Source: Bryoerythrophyllum caledonicum (taxonomy: Eukaryota > Streptophyta > Bryopsida > Pottiales > Pottiaceae). From it: a stretch of DNA of 64,000 nucleotides. Within the stretch, counting starts at the first letter, position 1. Each line of letters starts with the position of its first letter. Positions 11,993 to 21,284 of this stretch are shown here, piece after piece. The notes beneath the pieces were generated by a model that was given only the letters and a program-made list of their open reading frames with translations, ran no database searches and had not been told where the DNA came from. Position numbers and translations under genes: made by a program. The stretch lies in the NCBI GenBank assembly GCA_963971425.1, contig OZ020517.1:14975297-15039296 (forward strand), given 5' to 3'.

Positions 11993-12862
11993 TTGAAATG
12001 GTTGATGGAGTCCGATAAATTGACAGGAAAATTGGCACGGTGGGCCTTGATGTTGATGGAGTATGACTTCAAGGTGGTTCATAGGGCAGGTTTGGTTAAT
12101 ATGGATACAGATGGCCTTAGCCGCAATCCAATTCCAAACCAAGAGGATGATACAGGTGCTAGGTGGCATACTGAGGGTGAAACCGACCCGTTGCCAGGGT
12201 GGCATTGTTCGGATTTTCTGGGGATATTGGCAATAAAAGGAGACACCACTGGGGAAGCTACTGTGGCCACAGTAGATGAGGATGGAGGTGAGGAGTCTGG
12301 GGGCGCCAGAGATATTCACGAAGACACGAATGTGATGCAGTTTTTACAAGATGGAGAAACGGTGGCTTCATGGTCTCATAAAGAGAGAAATAGGGTTCTA
12401 CAACGAGCTAAGATGTTTGTGTGGGAGAGGACTCACCTTGTGAGAGTGTGGCCAGATGGTACTAAGAAGGTAGTACTAGCTCCAATAGAGAGAGTGAAAT
12501 TGATTAAGGACACACATGAGGACCTTGGACACTTTGGAGTGCGAAGGACTTATAGTCTACTTCAGATTCACTACTGGTGGCGTGGAATGCAATCCCAAGT
12601 GCAAGCTTTAGTGGCTCGGTGTATGGTGTGTGACCGGGTACGAGCGTCTTTTAACGCTCCAATGCCTCAGTTACAACCTTTGCCAATTATGGGCTTAGGA
12701 TATAGATGGAGCTTGGATTTTGCAGGTCCATTGCCAGTGACACCTCGACACAACAAGTATGTGTTGGTAATCATCGAGCATTTCTCGAAATGGATAGAGT
12801 TAGTGGCATTACCTGATAAGTTTAGTAGGGAGCTGCATATTCATTTCTTGACCGTGTTCTGA
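11993..12862 (+). pseudogene. RNase H C-terminus, integrase zinc finger and start of integrase core
   Basis: The frame before 11993 already reads FRCYLYG and TDHQPLKWL, the end of RNase H. A variable linker follows, then the H2C2 integrase zinc finger (HEDLGHFGV with a downstream CMVC pair) and the first catalytic Asp of the DDE core in WSLDFAGPLP. Near 12830 one base is lost or gained: the good protein sense moves to another frame (AAYSFLDRVLSRFGAPVEVL), so the stop at 12862 is a frameshift artefact. Confidence 0.88.
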
Positions 12863-13521
12863 GTCGCTTTGGAGCTCCAGTAGAGGTACTTATAGACCAA
12901 GGCAGAGAATTCTTGGGTGAGTTTCAGACGTTGTGTGAGCAAGCGATGATTGATCATCGCACTACTTCGAGGGATCACCCCGAAGCAGATGGATTGGCGG
13001 AGCGCATGGTGCAAACCGTCAAGAGAGGGCTCCGGAAGTACAGCTTGAAGAAAGGACATCACCAGGATTGGGATTTACAGCTACCATGGATAGCAATGGG
13101 CTATCGGTTCAGCAAACAAGCATCCTTGGCGTCTTTTTCACCTTACTATCTATTGTTTGGAAGGCACCCGGTTTTACCGAAGGCCATTCAAGCAGATGCT
13201 GACACCGTGTTGGCTAACATGGACAATCCAGACACGTGGGCTCAAGTGTGTGAGCAACGTGCAGAGTTGTTCAAAAGGGTGATGCCTATGGCATTGGAGA
13301 ACCTCTCCATTGCTCAACATCGGGATACGTTGCGTTATGCTACAATATGAGGAGGTGGTTATCGACCGCAGGTGCGGCGTTTCTCACCTGGAGACTATGT
13401 GTATTTGCAGCAAGCAACGCCCACCACCTTGGATGTGACAGTAGGAACGGTAATCTTGAGAGTTCGTGAGATGAAGGACTCAGGAGTGTTAGTGTTGGAG
13501 GGTCGTGATGGCAAGAAGTAG
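12830..13521 (+). pseudogene. Integrase catalytic core and C-terminal domain
   Basis: In the frame used from about 12830, the second catalytic Asp lies in LIDQGREF and the catalytic Glu in DGLAERMVQTVKRGLRKY. The C-terminal domain includes LLFGRHPVLP and, after TGA 13348, a GDYVYLQQ strand typical of the integrase tail. TAG 13519 interrupts the tail inside GRDGKK-KDH. Downstream NCAPCHLP matches the end of many Ty3/gypsy integrases. Confidence 0.85.
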
Positions 13522-13554
13522 AAGGATCACACACGTAATTGTGCACCTTGTCAT

Positions 13555-13761
13555 TTGCCACACATTGATGGGACAATACACCCTGGTCTCTCTCACATCT
13601 CTGTTGGATTACGTTGTCGGTTGTGTGGTAGTGCCAAAAGGGCAGCCACTATGGTTATTTGTGACTTATGTTCTACGGGGTGGCATTTAGAATGCTTAAC
13701 TCCACCTCTGTTGGAAGTACCAATGGATCAATGGTCTTGTCCTGAGTGTTTAGCACGTTGA
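13555..13761 (+). pseudogene. C-terminal PHD finger of the retrotransposon polyprotein
   Basis: Directly after the integrase tail, in the same frame, comes a C4-H-C3 zinc finger: CRLC, then ICDLC, then GWHLEC, then WSCPEC, ending with stop TGA 13759. Spacing and the conserved W before the last CxxC pair are those of a PHD finger, a family that reads the histone H3 tail. Many plant gypsy elements carry a chromodomain here; this element carries a PHD finger instead. A natural guess is that it steers integration or the methyltransferase to particular chromatin, but that is inference. Confidence 0.85.
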
Positions 13762-13991
13762 GGGTCTGAGTGGACAAAGTCTAGCATTAAAAATATGTTA
13801 GAGGCGATTAACGATGGGGCTCTACTTGCACCCGGCCTACCCTTTGTTTGTTAAGTCTTTTAGCGCCTTTTCATGTGGATTACAGTGATTCTATGGTTTT
13901 GAGAGGTTTTCATTCGCGGTTATCATTCAGTTTACATGTAAACTGTGTGGTTCGCCGGTGTGAATGGGGCTTCAGCACGGGCGAAGGGGGC

Positions 13992-14225
13992 GAGTAAAGG
14001 GGTACTTGGAGACCGCTTACCACTTCTTGGTGTACGAGGTCATGGGTCATTTATTTCTTTTTCCCCAAGTCTGGATTGCTGAAAGTGTGTGTGCGTGCAT
14101 TGTATTATTGTTTTATAGAGGTAACGGTGGTGGTTATGTCACCGTTACTCTCGAGTTGTCTCTAACTGTGCGTGCTCACTTGATTAGCACGATGTTATCT
14201 TGGCACGATGCGGTTGTGCACGACA
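13992..14225 (+). repeat. Sequence upstream of 3' LTR, duplicated at the element's end
   Basis: These 234 bp (beginning GAGTAAAGGGG, just after a purine-rich run GGGCGAAGGGGGC that could be the polypurine tract) recur at 14601-14834 with about six differences. The first copy lies immediately before the 3' LTR; the second forms the last 234 bp of the element. Confidence 0.85.
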
Positions 14226-14227
14226 GC

Positions 14228-14834
14228 TGTCAGGTTCGACGCGTTGGAGGGTTTGTGGAGGTTGATTTACGCGTTGTAAACCAACTAGGAGGTTAAATGG
14301 CCCAAGGAAACCCTAGATGCTAGCTTTAGTTGTTAATTAGAGTTAGTATTAGTGTTATTTGACTTTTAGGGCCTTGGTGGTGTCTTTTGACACCTCATTT
14401 GGGACTTGGAGTCCAAATGACCTCCACGTGTAGTGTGGGGAGACTCATCTTTCTCAAGTTGAGTCTCCCACGTGATGGAGTGAGAGAGTGCGTGCGTGCG
14501 TGCACTTCTTGAACTTCATTGTTATTATGCGTTCATTCTTTAAGAATGGCATTGGCTTGACTATATGTAGTTTATGAGTATTTTCTACTTGTTTATTACT
14601 GAGTAAAGGGGTACTTGGAGACCGCTTACTACTTCTTGGTGTACGAGGTCATGGGTCATTTATTTCTTTTTCCCCAAGTCTGGATTGCTGAAAGTGTGTG
14701 TGTGTGCATTGTATTATTGTTTTATAGAGGTAACGGTGGTGGTTATGTCACCGTTACTCTTGAGTTGTCTCTAACTGTGCGTTCTCACCTGATTAGCACG
14801 ATGTTATCTTGGCACAATGCGGTTGTGCACGACA
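14228..14834 (+). repeat. 3' LTR, chimeric
   Basis: 14228-14600 matches the 5' LTR; 14601-14834 instead matches 13992-14225. It starts TGTC and ends GACA. The right part differs from whatever follows 3671 in the 5' LTR. A template switch during reverse transcription, or recombination between two elements, would produce this. Confidence 0.75.
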
Positions 14835-15430
14835 AAACCAATAACTACACTAATAATGATATATAGGATTCCATGACAAGTAGTGTAGTTATCCATGTTC
14901 TCTTAATTTCACTAAATGCCAATTGGATGGCAAAATGATGTGTAGACCCTTGTGATTGTTGCGCCACCGTTCTCGTCGCCTTTCACTAGGTATACATGCC
15001 AATGACCGCCACAATAAGCAATGTGCAATTCGTAGGGGATGAATAATAATCAAACAAATTTGAAGTGATAGCCAATAGGATTACCAATTCAACTCAAGTG
15101 ATTTCTAATTTTTCCAATAATTTGTGAATTAGTTATGAATTTTCAAAGCGGTTTGCCATACTTATTGCCACTAAGTACCCCCATTAGCCCCGACCAAAGT
15201 AAGGGATCTTGACCAATAGCAAGCCTTAAATGGAAATTGTGAGGTGGAAATGGGGTGGGAGATGGGGCGGAAGTAGACAATGTCCAATGGTGGTGAAGGG
15301 TTGCAGTTTTGACAGATTGGCAATTAGCACGTAGGTTAGTGTCGGTAATGGAGGAAATTGGCGCAAAGAAAAAGTTGGCTATGGCATATATAACCCTATC
15401 AAAGAAATTAAAGTAGTCAAAAGACTTCAT
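14835..15430. repeat. Noncoding DNA with a fragment of the inverted-repeat element family
   Basis: About 15040-15240 is a diverged copy of the internal part of the elements at 41994-42349 and 49063-49424; shared words include GATAGCCAATAG, AATTAGTT and CAAAGTAAG. No gene is visible. It abuts the LINE remnant. Confidence 0.5.
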
Positions 15431-16772
15431 GGGCTACAAAACATCCTCAGAGCAGAACTTATGGCCATACACAAAACACTACAAATCATCACATCAAAAT
15501 ATAACAATGAACCCGCACACATATTCACTGACTGTATCAATGCACTCTATCTACTACACACCCAAATAACACACCCTACCCTCTACAATAGCCACCTCGA
15601 CCAAACTATATTAAAGTCAATGGTCCAAATGCTATAAAAACGAACACAAATAACAACTCTTCACAAAGTCAAAGCCCATGCCTATATTGATGGAAACAAA
15701 CAAGCAGATAAACTTGCAAAAGAAGGTCGCAAAAAATCGCATAAAAATGCCAAAAATCCATACGAACATGCCCATGCTACCCCTTTCCACTTCCATAAAG
15801 AAGATTGGCCTTCTAAGGAAGATACCCCCAATAAAGGCCCGGTTAGATTCTTAAACGAACATCTCAAGAAATAAAACCTATATAACAACCTTGACACAAT
15901 CGCAGAAAACCTACCTAATATAGAAAAATATACTAGTAACAACAATATAGACAATGAACTCTCTACAAATTTCTGGAAAAATCCCATCATCTCAGATTCA
16001 CAAATAACATGCCTCATCAAATTCCGTACCGGTCAATATATGGGAAACGCCCGAAAACAACTCTTCTTTGGAACAGAAAGATTCCCATCTATAATATGCC
16101 CCATATGCACTTCCACGGACCCCGACACATGGCTACATGTTTTACTTAAATGTCATAACCATCACATACACTCCTTAATTATCAGAAGACATAACAAAGC
16201 CGTATAGGAAATTCGTAAACTAATCACCTCCCATAATAAATCGAGATGCTTCATTCTCATGAACGCCGGCACCTTCAATAACACCCTACAAGAAAACACG
16301 GTTCCACCATGGCTACTCCCATGTACATGCAAAACTCAAAGATGCCACTGCAATGCCCGACTCAAAACCCGACATACTATGTGTCAGAGGCCTACCATAC
16401 AATGACCCCCCACCCGACCACATAAACCAAGACTACATCATTCAATTCATCGAATTTACATACTGCAATGACAGATTCTCCCCAGAAACAATAGAAAACA
16501 AAATCAATAAATACCAACCCCTTATTGACGACATCACTACCCTTGGATGGAAAGTAGACCCCCTTATTGTAATCACAACTGGCGCTCGTGCCACCATCTT
16601 TATCCCATCTATCAAAATCCTAGACGTAACTTTCAAAATTCCTATGGAAACTATTACAAACACTTTCAAGAATATTAACATCATTGCCATACAACATGCT
16701 ATGTCAATCCTTCTCTATAAGCGTAAAATTGAAAACAACCAAGCCCTCCCTGATACACAAGACCCCCCATAA
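15431..16772 (+). pseudogene. 5'-truncated LINE: RNase H, zinc motif and C-terminal domain
   Basis: The + strand encodes the tail of a LINE polyprotein. RNase H is recognised by RAELMAIHKTLQII, HIFTDCINALYLL and HKVKAHAYIDGNKQADKLAKEG. A CPICTS...HVLLKCH zinc-type motif follows, as in many LINE C-termini. After a frameshift near 16350 comes an open segment, PDILCVRGLPY to IEFTYCNDRF to KYQPLIDDI, which I have the impression of having seen at the ends of algal and oomycete LINEs. In-frame stops lie at 15635 (TAA), 15872 (TAA) and 16205 (TAG). The RT and endonuclease are missing, so this is a dead 5' truncation. The host strand is A-rich in codon choice, unlike the nearby LTR element. Confidence 0.8.
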
Positions 16773-16915
16773 AATTACCCCTCAATCCATTTTCAACCCT
16801 AAAACACTACAAAACACACCCTCCTCTCCCTTTCCCTCCCCTCCTCCCCCCCTTCCCCCCCTCTCTTCTCCCCCCTCCCTCCACCTTTGCTTTTCTTTCG
16901 AATTGGTTGGTCTTA
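16773..16915 (+). other. Polypyrimidine tract after the LINE
   Basis: About 85 bases near 16815-16900 are almost pure C and T (CCCTCC-type runs). It may be the LINE 3' untranslated region or a simple-sequence expansion. No poly(A) tail or target duplication is obvious. Confidence 0.6.
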
Positions 16916-16939
16916 TGGCTCATGGTTTCTTGTTACATA

Positions 16940-17070
16940 GTGTCTACCCTCGAAAGGGGGAAGTAGTTCCAGTTTACTAATTCCTTGTCCGGTGGGCATG
17001 GTCTTAGTAGTGGAATGAACAGACACTTTATTTATGCCGGCCCCTTCGGAGGCCGGCGTTCTTCTTCTGT
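16940..17070 (-). repeat. Hairpin-forming short repeat (copy)
   Basis: Read on the minus strand this is a good copy of the repeat at 36491-36612. The left stem is a perfect GCCGGCC/GGCCGGC-type hairpin at 17036-17057 with a different sequence from the 36 kb copy but the same pairing. The CCTTGTCC/GGGCATGG stem and the CCCTCGAAAGGG stem are also present. Confidence 0.8.
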
Positions 17071-17166
17071 CGGTGATGGGTTGGGTGACCTTACCGCCAT
17101 TTTCCAAGCTTCCAGATAAAACATCCATACACATTGCTCTATGGAACACTGCCAACTTACAACACG

Positions 17167-17334
17167 TCAACAAATTGTGAACATCTGCTCCACAAGTAGG
17201 TTGAGATCTGCAGTCCAGTCGTAGTTGCCACCTACTGAGGTGACACCATCCACCTTGGCCAACGCATTGTCCATAGTGTTCAAGTCCTTGATGCAATCCA
17301 CAAAGTTCTGCAAGTCATCCTCGTGCCAACTCAT
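17167..17334 (-). CDS. Small unrecognised reading frame
   Basis: This 55-codon frame starts MSWHEDDLQNFVDCIKDL and ends at TGA. Its composition is protein-like (mixed helix-forming and acidic residues), unlike the low-complexity frames nearby. No splice partners or homologues are evident. It could be an exon remnant carried with the adjacent repeat. I give it little weight. Confidence 0.2.
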   Translation of the reverse strand: MSWHEDDLQNFVDCIKDLNTMDNALAKVDGVTSVGGNYDWTADLNLLVEQMFTIC

Positions 17335-17344
17335 TGGTGATGCT

Positions 17345-19700
17345 CTTGCACATAATTGACATCAGACACTTACCAGAAGCCACATGAACATCGTTGAGGC
17401 AATGACAATTTATTGTTGGGTGTCATCTTGGGCACAAATGCCAGAAGGGGTAGCAATTTACGTTGCAAACACTAAATATCATTTTCACTATTGAACACAT
17501 AACGAGTAACATGTGTCAAGTGATAAACAAATTGACATAGTAACTCTTAGGAGTGTAAATGATGAAAGGAGGATACAAGAGCAATTTACCTTGGAGTTTG
17601 TTCGCCCATCCATGAGATTGTGTTGCTTTGATGGGGTCTTTATCTCCATAGACTTGGTCCAAATTTGAAATTGGGTAAACTAGACTTAGCACATGTGGTG
17701 ATACGTAGTAGCTTGGCATTGCATTGGTGAGAAATTGCAAAGAAGAAAGTTGTAGCAACTAGTGAGCCTAATCATGTGATAAAGATAAGATGCTTAACTA
17801 TGCTAACAATACGTGGTTTTTACTACAATATAATTTTTGTTATTTATTTTGATTTTGCAATTGATTATTGTTTTGTGGAAGGTCTTATAGGTCTAAAAGG
17901 GGTTAGTTATTCTGGTTGTCTTTTGTGTAGAAAGATCTAAACAATTTTTAGATAAAGGCAATGACAAACACAAGTTAAAAAATAGACTTATCATATTGTG
18001 TTGAGGTCATAACATTCAATAGCTAAACAAGTCTTGTCTTTTGCAATGGTGGTGAATCTTGGGCACAATTGAATTGTTGCCATCATTCTTTTTCTACAGT
18101 AGATCATCTAAATTAGTCAAAGTTGAGCACAAGTAGAAGGGATAATTTGATGAAGTCCGTAGTTTATTGTTTTATAGTTTGGCCCTTATCTTTCTTCTCC
18201 CTTTTCTAGTTTGCTCCGACACTCTTGCCTTTGGGTGTTAAGGTAATCCTATTACCGCCAAACAAAGCAATGTGATTATGTGAAGGGGACACATAATAAT
18301 AGAATTCCTATCGAATGATTAGTAATCAATATTACAAATTCAACCCAAGTGATTTCATGTTCATCCAAATAAAATGCGAATCACATATAAATTTTTGAAG
18401 TGGTTGCCCATGTTCAACCCATTTTTCCAACCAATCACCCCATTTGCGCGAACCAAAAGTAAGGGGTCATGACCGATAACAAACCTTAATCCTCCTTAAA
18501 GATATGAGAAGCCACGTTTGGGTTGCAATATGATGTTTTCTGTGTAAGTGACATACAAGGTGTATGAATTGATGTATACAATAGTCACAAAAGTTTGTAT
18601 TTGTATTGCGCGAGATCCAATGACACATAGCATTTCAAATTTAGATAATTGTTGCACCTTCTTCATCCTTGAGAACTTGCAAAATGGTCATGTATTCTAC
18701 ATGTATGATGTTGTATTTGAACATGATAAGGTTCTCATATTGAAATGACCTTCAATTGAAAGATGTTAGTTGAAGAATCTTCAATCCAAAGGTGTATGTT
18801 TTGCTGAATTTATATACATTTATTTTTTATTGTATTCTAAGAGTAAAACACGTGACCATAGATATGGTCCCCTACAGACCTTTAAGGATTAATTTGAAGG
18901 TGCGAACAAGCAAATGGGTGGTAATGGGGCTCAAATGTGGTGTAAATGGGAACATATATGGAGTGGCGGCAATAGGTTAAGAGAGGTACAGTAGTGGGTT
19001 GGGTTAGCTTACAGATAATTTGTAAATTGGTGTCATTGTCAATCTCTTTTGTTTAGTCATCAAATTGTTCGAGGTTGTGGTGATTGGCAAGGATAAGGAC
19101 TAATAATCCCAAATCAATTTTTGACAAATAGCAGAAGTGCAACAACCCACACTTTGAAGCAGTTTGGTAAGCTATTCAAGTAAATGAAGCATGAGGAGAA
19201 GCATAGAATACTTGGAGATAATGATAACCTACAACATTCTTGAGATTCATATGAAACACCCACGGATATCAGCTCACGTGGTGGCTAAATACTTCTGACG
19301 TTGGTCAGCACTCTGGATAAAACTTCACCATTTGATTCAAATCTTCATAGAATATTAGTGGCAACCATGCTTTTCCCCGTGCTTTATCGTCTAATTCAAG
19401 TTAACCCTAGAGAGCCCATTTTACCCTGGGGAGACATTTCTCATTTTGGGCTGGTACCTAAACTTCGAAAAAAAAAACTTTTTTTCGGTAAATTTTATAC
19501 TATGGGGCTATGCGACAGAACGTCTGGAGGGTCGACTCTTCGGTGCAAAACTTGACTACATTTCCTCTCCAAGAGCTTCAACGGTTTGACAGGTTCGCTA
19601 CAAACTCTATCATGTCTGCCCGTCTGTCTAGATCTATGCCTTGACGACGGTGTTTGTGATTAAATCTAAACTGGGCTGTTGATTGGTCACCTTGCATGAT
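17345..19700. repeat. Noncoding DNA with dispersed repeat fragments
   Basis: 18290-18490 is a diverged fragment of the 41994-42349 element family. 18490-18900 is a third copy of a block found in both segmental duplicates (27240-27620 and 59580-59960), sharing CATTTCAAATTTAGAT, GCAAAATGGTCATGTATTCT and AATCTTCAATCCAAAGGTGT. No gene is recognised in the remainder. Confidence 0.5.
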
Positions 19701-19708
19701 AGATTAAA

Positions 19709-21284
19709 TGTAGCTCCGTGGTACATGACTTGCTTTCTGGGCCGAGCAAACAAGACATGTAGATGTGGAGATACATTTCCTCCCCAAACTGAAGCGGAAG
19801 AGTACATAGTAGTGGTTTCAGGTACAATCTCGGTTTCCGGTACCTCTTTTTTACAGCCGTTCACACGATGTAGTCTTCTTAGGGAGAGTATTTCAGTTGC
19901 CCTCACGAACACGATCTCCTCACGGGAGCCACTCTTTTGTTGGAATTCCCAACTTCCGATGCTCACAAACTTCTACATCTCTGTGTCGCAGCGTTCAAGC
20001 GGCTCATACTACTCGGACGAGATTGTTTGGTTCTGAAGCTCAGGAGATCCTTGCTTCCTCTGGTAAGTGTTCTCTTCAGCGCCATGTTTTTGCCCTTCTC
20101 AAGTTGCTTCTGTATGTCCGGTTTCCATGTCTGGGGGGTTTGACGAAGTGGTGGTGTCTGGTCACTGTTACAGAGATCTAGACTTCAGAAGGGTGCGGTT
20201 GCTTTGTCGTGATCACTACCGTTGTGCTACAAAAATGTGGAGGTCAATCTTCATATTCTAGAAACTGCTTAGCAGGTGAGATTCATCTGATAGCAGACTG
20301 CAGTGGTAGCGTCTATCAATCGATCTTAGGGTGTGCTTTGTTTTCTATGAGAGTGTGAAGTTCTTAGCTTTTAAAAACTGACATCATCTTGAAGGACTAT
20401 AGAATGTGCATTTCGTGTAGCAAACCGGGGGTAACATGTGATTGGCATCAATCCCTACTTGTGGATTGATTGCCAGCAAAGCCAAGCATTAGAACTTGGT
20501 CCACGTGTCTGATCCTAGTGTAAGTCCAAAGAATTTATTGACGACATATATACTGACGATGCCTTTTGCTTTGCATGCGTTTCCTGTACAGTTCGCGTCG
20601 GATGAACAGTTGCTGGCAACATTTACAAGCACATGATAACCGGCTTTCTTCGTTATCATCGTTCTTCATGTATGCATGGCCTACTTTGAGGCAGGCGTTT
20701 GAAGACTCCCTCGAGGGTTTCCGGTGAGTGCCCCCAAGAACTCAACCTGTGATATTTATCACATGTATCCACCTAGTGAAATTCTAGTTTTCTCGTAAGC
20801 TGCAAATTGGGTAAACTTCTTAAGAAATTATCTTATTATGATCACAGTCGTCCATGAATCTGGGTAAAGTTCTCAACCGAGACATGCAAAGTATAGATTC
20901 ATATATTTCTAATGGAATCAAAGTGTAAGCAGCTCGTCAGCAGCTTGATGTTAGATGCATCGAGAAGCAGACTATGTACAGGTCTGGAAAGCGTGAACTG
21001 TAATAAGTATTGAAACATGGGTTTATGGCTTGTGTCACTGTAAAGTCGATGTGAGGAAAAACCCGCATGTGTGTCATGACTTGAGTACTAGAGTCGAAGT
21101 TTAGGGACATCTTGAATACAAGGCAAACCAATGTGTGCTTGATTTTGTTCTGAAGTTTGAGCTCGGGGTTGTTTCAATGTGTGCAGGTCACCCACAACAT
21201 CATTCTTTTTCGCTCATTTGCCTATAAGCACGTCCATTGAAGAAATGACAGAGACTGAAAGCATTCCTTAGTAGACGACGAAGT
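19709..21284 (+). other. Upstream region of LRR-Roc-COR gene A
   Basis: This is 1.6 kb conserved with 52244-53670. A short open frame (MSGGFDEVVVSGHCYRDLDF) near 20129-20261 is preserved in both copies and is followed by a splice-donor-like CTTAGCAG/GTGAG. It may hold 5' untranslated exons and promoter; I cannot place a transcription start. Confidence 0.4.

Larger units (their letters stand above)
3299..14834 (+). mobile_element. LTR retrotransposon (Ty3/gypsy order) with cytosine methyltransferase and PHD finger
   Basis: This is a full-length 11,536-bp element. The 5' LTR starts TGTCAGG and the last bases are GACA, giving TG...CA ends with a TGTC/GACA inverted pair. AAAC lies just before the start and again just after the end, a possible 4-bp target duplication. 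Domain order on the + strand is gag with zinc knuckles, aspartic protease, DNMT3-like C5-methyltransferase, reverse transcriptase with YIDD, RNase H, integrase (H2C2 zinc finger plus DDE core) and PHD finger. RT before integrase is the Ty3/gypsy order. The frame is interrupted by TAG at 6420, 6540, 7019, 10085, 10481, 10634, 11924 and 13519, by TGA at 13348, and by frameshifts near 6.42-6.6 kb and near 12.83 kb. As written it could not make a full polyprotein. Confidence 0.93.
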
